Assembly (NCBI GenBank): GCA_045577755.1
Contig: JAZNJA010000090.1
Span: forward strand, 1-64,000
Reading direction: 5' to 3'
Length of the DNA: 64,000 bases
Origin: CAMEON01 sp045577755
GTDB lineage: Bacteria; Bacillota; Clostridia; Oscillospirales; CAG-272
Shown: piece by piece, positions 60,724-64,000 of the stretch
Layout of the letters: every line of letters starts with the position of its first letter
How positions within the stretch are numbered: position 1 is the stretch's first letter
Position numbers and translations under genes: made by a program
Notes under the pieces: generated by a model
Told to the model about the DNA's origin: nothing
The model's input: the letters and a program-made list of their open reading frames with translations, nothing else
The model's database searches: none

Positions 60724-63279
60724 ATGAAAAAAACCTTACACGTCATTCCGCACTCCCACTGGGACCGCGAGTGGTATCTTCCCTTCGAGAAGCACCGTGT
60801 CCGTCTGGTGGAGCTGTTCGATACTCTGATCGACGTCATGGAAAAGGACCCCGACTATACCTACTACCACATGGACGGTCAGTACGTGGTCATCGACGAT
60901 TACCTGGAGATCAAGCCCCATATGCGGGACCGCCTCATGAAGCTCATCCACGACGGCCGCATCCAGGTAGGCCCCTGGTACATCCTCCAGGACGAGTACC
61001 TCACCTCGGGCGAGGCCAACGTCCGCAATATGCTCTACGGTCTGAAGCTCTGCCGTGAGATCGGTGCCGAGCCCGTGGAGACCGGCTACTTCCCCGATGC
61101 CTTCGGCAACATCTCTCAGGCCCCCCAGATCGTCAGAGGCTTCGGATTTGACAGCGCCGTCTTTGGCCGCGGCATCAACGACGTGGGCGCCGACAACCAG
61201 ATCGTCAAGCAGAACGGTATCACCAAGAGCGAGCTGATCTGGCGTTCCCCCGACGGCTCTGAGGTCATGGGCGTTCTCTTCGCGGGCTGGTACTGCAACG
61301 CCATGGAGCTGCCCACCGATCCCGACGCTCTCCGCAGCCGCCTGGCTGATATCGTGGCCTCCACCTCCCGCTTCGCCCTGACTCCCCAACTGCTGGGCAT
61401 GAACGGCTGTGATCACCAGCCCATTCAGGTGGACCTCCAGCCCGCCATCAAGCTGGCGAACCAGGTGCAGGACGAGGTAGAGGTCAAGCAGTCCAATTTC
61501 AAGGACTACCTGGAGGCTGTCCGCCCCTATAAGGACACCTTCCCCGTCTACGAGGGGGAGATCAACGGTCAGCTCTCCACCGGCTCCTGCCCCCTGATCT
61601 GCACCGCCTCGGCCCACGTGGACATCAAGCAGATGAACCACGACACCCAGCACCTCCTGGAACGCCTGGCCGAGCCCGTCAGCGTCCTGTCCTTCCTGAA
61701 CGGCGGGAAATATGAGCAGGATCTCTTCCTCTACGCCTGGAAGAAGCTCATGCAGAACCACCCCCACGACTCCATCTGCTCCTGCTCCTGCGACGAGATC
61801 TACGAGGAGATGAAGACCCGCTTCGCCAAGGCCTCCGCCTGCGGCGAGGAGCTGCGGGACGGAGCCCTGGATCACCTGGCCGCCGTGGTGGACACCTCCG
61901 CTGTCGAGGGCGACCACGCCATCCTGGTGCTGTCTCTGGAGCCCAACCGTTCCGTACTGACCGTCAGGGCCAACGTGGACCTGGACCGCAACGATCCCAC
62001 TACCGACATCGCCATCTTCGACGAGAAGGGCAACGAGGTCCCCGCCAAGATTCGATATATCCCCAACCAATTCACCTATACCCTCCCCAAGGACCGCTTC
62101 CGTCAGCCCCGCTACGTGAATCGCTTCGAGGTGGAGATGCAGGTTGAGTCCGTTGGTATCGGCTACCGCACCTTCGCCGTCAAGAAGCAGGCTCCCACCG
62201 CCAAGACCGCCGTCTGCTACACCGACTCCTCCATGGAGAACGAGTTCCTTTCGGTGAGCTTCAACGCAAACGGCACCGTGGACGTCACCGACAAGAGGAC
62301 CGGCCGCGCCTACAAGGATCAGAACCTCTTCGAGGACACCCGCGATCAGGGTAACCTCTACAACTACGTCCAGCCCGAGGGCGACATGGCCGTCACCACC
62401 GCCGACTCCAAGGCCGAGATCTCCCTCCACGAGGTCACCCCCTGGTCGGTCACCTTCAAGGCCGTGGTCCCCATGGCCATCGATGCCGATATCACCACCT
62501 ACGTTACCCTCTCCGACAAGGTCGCCCGGGTGGACTTCAGGACCGTGGTCGTAAACCGCATGGAGGATCACCGCCTCCGCGCCCTGTTCACCTCGGACAT
62601 CGCCACCGACTCGGTCTGGGCCGAGGGTCAGTTCGACGTGGTGCGCCGCGATATTCAGCCCTCCCCCGTCTGGAAAAATCCCTGCAATGCCCAGCGCGTC
62701 CAGGCCTTCGTGACCCTGGAGTCCGACAGCGCCACCCATGCTCTGATGGTGGCTAACCGCGGGCTCTGCGAGTATGAGGTCCTCCGCGACGGACGCAACA
62801 CCCTGGCCGTCACCCTCCTCCGTGCTGTGGGCGAGATCGGCGACTGGGGCGTATTCCCCACCCCCCTGGGACAGAAGAAGGGCACCTGGACCCTGGAGTA
62901 CTCCCTCATCCCTTACGACACGACCGCTCGTCCCGCCGCCTACGCCGAGGGCTACACCTTCGCCTACCCCGCCGCCCTGGCCATCGGCACCACCAAGCAC
63001 GAGGGTACCCTCCCCGCCGCTCAGGACTACGTCCGCTTCCATAACGAGCATATCCGCATGACCGCCCTCAAGAAGGCCGAGGACCGCGACACCGCCATCC
63101 TTCGCCTCTTCAACACCGCCGCCGAGACCGTCACCCTCACGGCAGACCTCTCCGATCGGTTCACGACCGCCAAGCTCACCAATCTGAACGAGGCAGTCGA
63201 GGCTGGTCTGGAGATCAAGGACGGCAAGCTGACCCTGGATATCCCCGCCAAGAAGATCATGACCCTGGAGCTGGCTTGA
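60724..63279 (+). CDS. Alpha-mannosidase, glycoside hydrolase family 38
   Basis: The 851-residue cytoplasmic enzyme (no signal peptide) has the GH38 N-terminal barrel, starting TLHVIPHSHWDREWYLPF with the zinc-binding His10/His12/Asp14 region, and YFPDAFGNISQAPQI with the nucleophile Asp125. QNHPHDSICSCSCDEI supplies a further zinc ligand. The middle and C-terminal beta-domains (about 400-851) are as in bacterial 2-O-(6-phospho-mannosyl)-glycerate hydrolase or plain alpha-mannosidases; which substrate applies cannot be decided. It is monocistronic, with its own promoter and terminator, and AAAGGAG before the ATG. Confidence 0.93.
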   Translation: MKKTLHVIPHSHWDREWYLPFEKHRVRLVELFDTLIDVMEKDPDYTYYHMDGQYVVIDDYLEIKPHMRDRLMKLIHDGRIQVGPWYILQDEYLTSGEANVRNMLYGLKLCREIGAEPVETGYFPDAFGNISQAPQIVRGFGFDSAVFGRGINDVGADNQIVKQNGITKSELIWRSPDGSEVMGVLFAGWYCNAMELPTDPDALRSRLADIVASTSRFALTPQLLGMNGCDHQPIQVDLQPAIKLANQVQDEVEVKQSNFKDYLEAVRPYKDTFPVYEGEINGQLSTGSCPLICTASAHVDIKQMNHDTQHLLERLAEPVSVLSFLNGGKYEQDLFLYAWKKLMQNHPHDSICSCSCDEIYEEMKTRFAKASACGEELRDGALDHLAAVVDTSAVEGDHAILVLSLEPNRSVLTVRANVDLDRNDPTTDIAIFDEKGNEVPAKIRYIPNQFTYTLPKDRFRQPRYVNRFEVEMQVESVGIGYRTFAVKKQAPTAKTAVCYTDSSMENEFLSVSFNANGTVDVTDKRTGRAYKDQNLFEDTRDQGNLYNYVQPEGDMAVTTADSKAEISLHEVTPWSVTFKAVVPMAIDADITTYVTLSDKVARVDFRTVVVNRMEDHRLRALFTSDIATDSVWAEGQFDVVRRDIQPSPVWKNPCNAQRVQAFVTLESDSATHALMVANRGLCEYEVLRDGRNTLAVTLLRAVGEIGDWGVFPTPLGQKKGTWTLEYSLIPYDTTARPAAYAEGYTFAYPAALAIGTTKHEGTLPAAQDYVRFHNEHIRMTALKKAEDRDTAILRLFNTAAETVTLTADLSDRFTTAKLTNLNEAVEAGLEIKDGKLTLDIPAKKIMTLELA

Positions 63280-63303
63280 CCGATCCTCTCCAACCGAAAA
63301 AAG

Positions 63304-63345
63304 AAACCGCGCCCACCCCCGTAGGGGGGCGGGCGCGGTTTTTCG
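63304..63345 (+). terminator. Terminator of the alpha-mannosidase gene
   Basis: AAACCGCGCCC and GGGCGCGGTTT form an 11-bp stem followed by TTCG. The loop holds a second CCCCC/GGGGG pairing. Confidence 0.85.
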
Positions 63346-63420
63346 TAAGTCGAAGGCAGGAGTACGGGCAAGGCGCCGTGTCCGATGCCGCGGTATCGGG
63401 GTCCGACGGTCGGAGGTCTC

Positions 63421-64000
63421 TTACCGCCCTCTGCTGACGATCCGGAATTGGTTCTCGGTAAGCAGCCAGTACGCGTCGTCCATCAGCTGGTAGTCGTACT
63501 TGATCACGTCGGTCTGCAGCTCGTCCAGGCCATCCCGTCGGGCGATGAGCTTTCTGAATTCCACCAGACCGTCAAAGGTGGTGAGATTTCCATGTCGGCG
63601 CAGGGTGTAGTCCTTTCCGTTGTCCTCCCTGTCTGCCAGGATCTCGGCCTTGCTCGCGGGAACGAAGCCCACGCTCAGCATGAACGAATTCCAGCGGTAA
63701 TGCTCATGGATCGCCATGGTACGCCTGCGGGATTCCTTGAAATCAAGGCCATATCGGATGATGGGCTTACCCTCGGCATCCCGCCCGTCGGAGATGGGGA
63801 GATCGTCGGGGGCGTAGCGGTCCAGATAAGCCTTCCGATCCAGGACCTCGAACCGCCCGTGTCACAGGCGGGAAGGTAATCCAGCCCCATCAGGTGCAGC
63901 TTGGCACGCAGGCTGAGGCAAGCGTATACGTTGGACTCCCTCTCCTTCGGAGTCTTTTTCAGGTACCAATCGCAATCCGCCTGAGCATACACGTCCGACA
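63421..64000 (-). pseudogene. Unknown gene with a frameshift, 5' end outside the window
   Basis: Two overlapping minus-strand frames belong to one coding region. From the window edge to about 63862 the frame reads WYLKKTPKERESNVYACLSL and LMGLDYLPACDTG. Downstream coding continues in another frame (RFEVLDRKAYLDRYAPDD, then ESRRRTMAIHEHYRWNSFML) to the stop at 63421. Codon use is coding-like on both sides. One missing base, for example one G in the ACGGGCGG run near 63855-63862, restores a single frame. It may be a true mutation or a sequencing/assembly error. The KERESN...SLRAKLHLMGLDYLP part faintly recalls RyR-type domains, but I do not assign the family. Confidence 0.7.

Overview
The window looks like a chromosomal segment of a high-GC, anaerobic member of the Clostridia (Bacillota), probably an uncultured gut or rumen lineage. 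The evidence is consensus sigma-A promoters with 17-nt spacers, strong AGGAGG ribosome binding sites, three T-box leaders, a HisZ-dependent short HisG, a TrpR/YerC-family regulator, a ferredoxin-dependent 2-oxoacid oxidoreductase, and lipoproteins and wall-type proteins with TEAPTE-rich linkers. Species cannot be named. I see no tRNA, rRNA, CRISPR array, phage, transposase or replication origin.

Layout. 1-7045 (minus): the start of a lipoprotein, asnS, an ECF-type sigma factor with a membrane anti-sigma-like protein, and a large right-handed beta-helix lipoprotein. 7293-16323 (plus): a near-complete histidine operon, hisR(yerC)-hisZ-G-D-C-B-H-(DUF6440-like)-A-F-IE plus one unknown gene. It starts from a perfect promoter with a candidate TrpR-type operator at the start point. 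Histidinol-phosphate phosphatase is missing and must be encoded elsewhere. 16337-21937 (plus): a secreted LamG-GDPD protein, an AT-richer membrane protein, and a sigma factor fused to a long C-terminal domain with a small partner.

21987-38864 (minus) is the most interesting block. Three transcription units carry T-box leaders with their own promoters. One drives a degenerate LeuA-like protein, a TIM-barrel/acyl-CoA synthetase fusion, an amidohydrolase and perhaps a membrane acyltransferase. The other two drive paralogous HTH-cupin-acyl-CoA synthetase fusions. One of these is followed by a P-loop ATPase, a four-subunit VOR-type 2-oxoacid:ferredoxin oxidoreductase and branched-chain aminotransferase ilvE. 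T-boxes switch on when an amino acid is scarce, so I read this as an anabolic salvage route: organic acid to acyl-CoA, reductive carboxylation to a 2-oxo acid, then transamination to an amino acid.

38990-57443 (minus): a phosphodiester glycosidase-like surface protein and a complete oligopeptide ABC importer downstream of a giant (2941-residue) cell-surface subtilisin with BspA-type leucine-rich repeats. This looks like a protease plus peptide-uptake system. 57494-63345 (plus): a thioredoxin-like lipoprotein and a GH38 alpha-mannosidase. 63421-64000 (minus): a frameshifted, partial unknown gene.

Non-coding structure includes two MITE-like elements that share imperfect terminal inverted repeats but carry different palindromic cores, a further solo copy of one core, and several other hairpin repeats. 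All protein assignments come from reading motifs and context; no database search was run.
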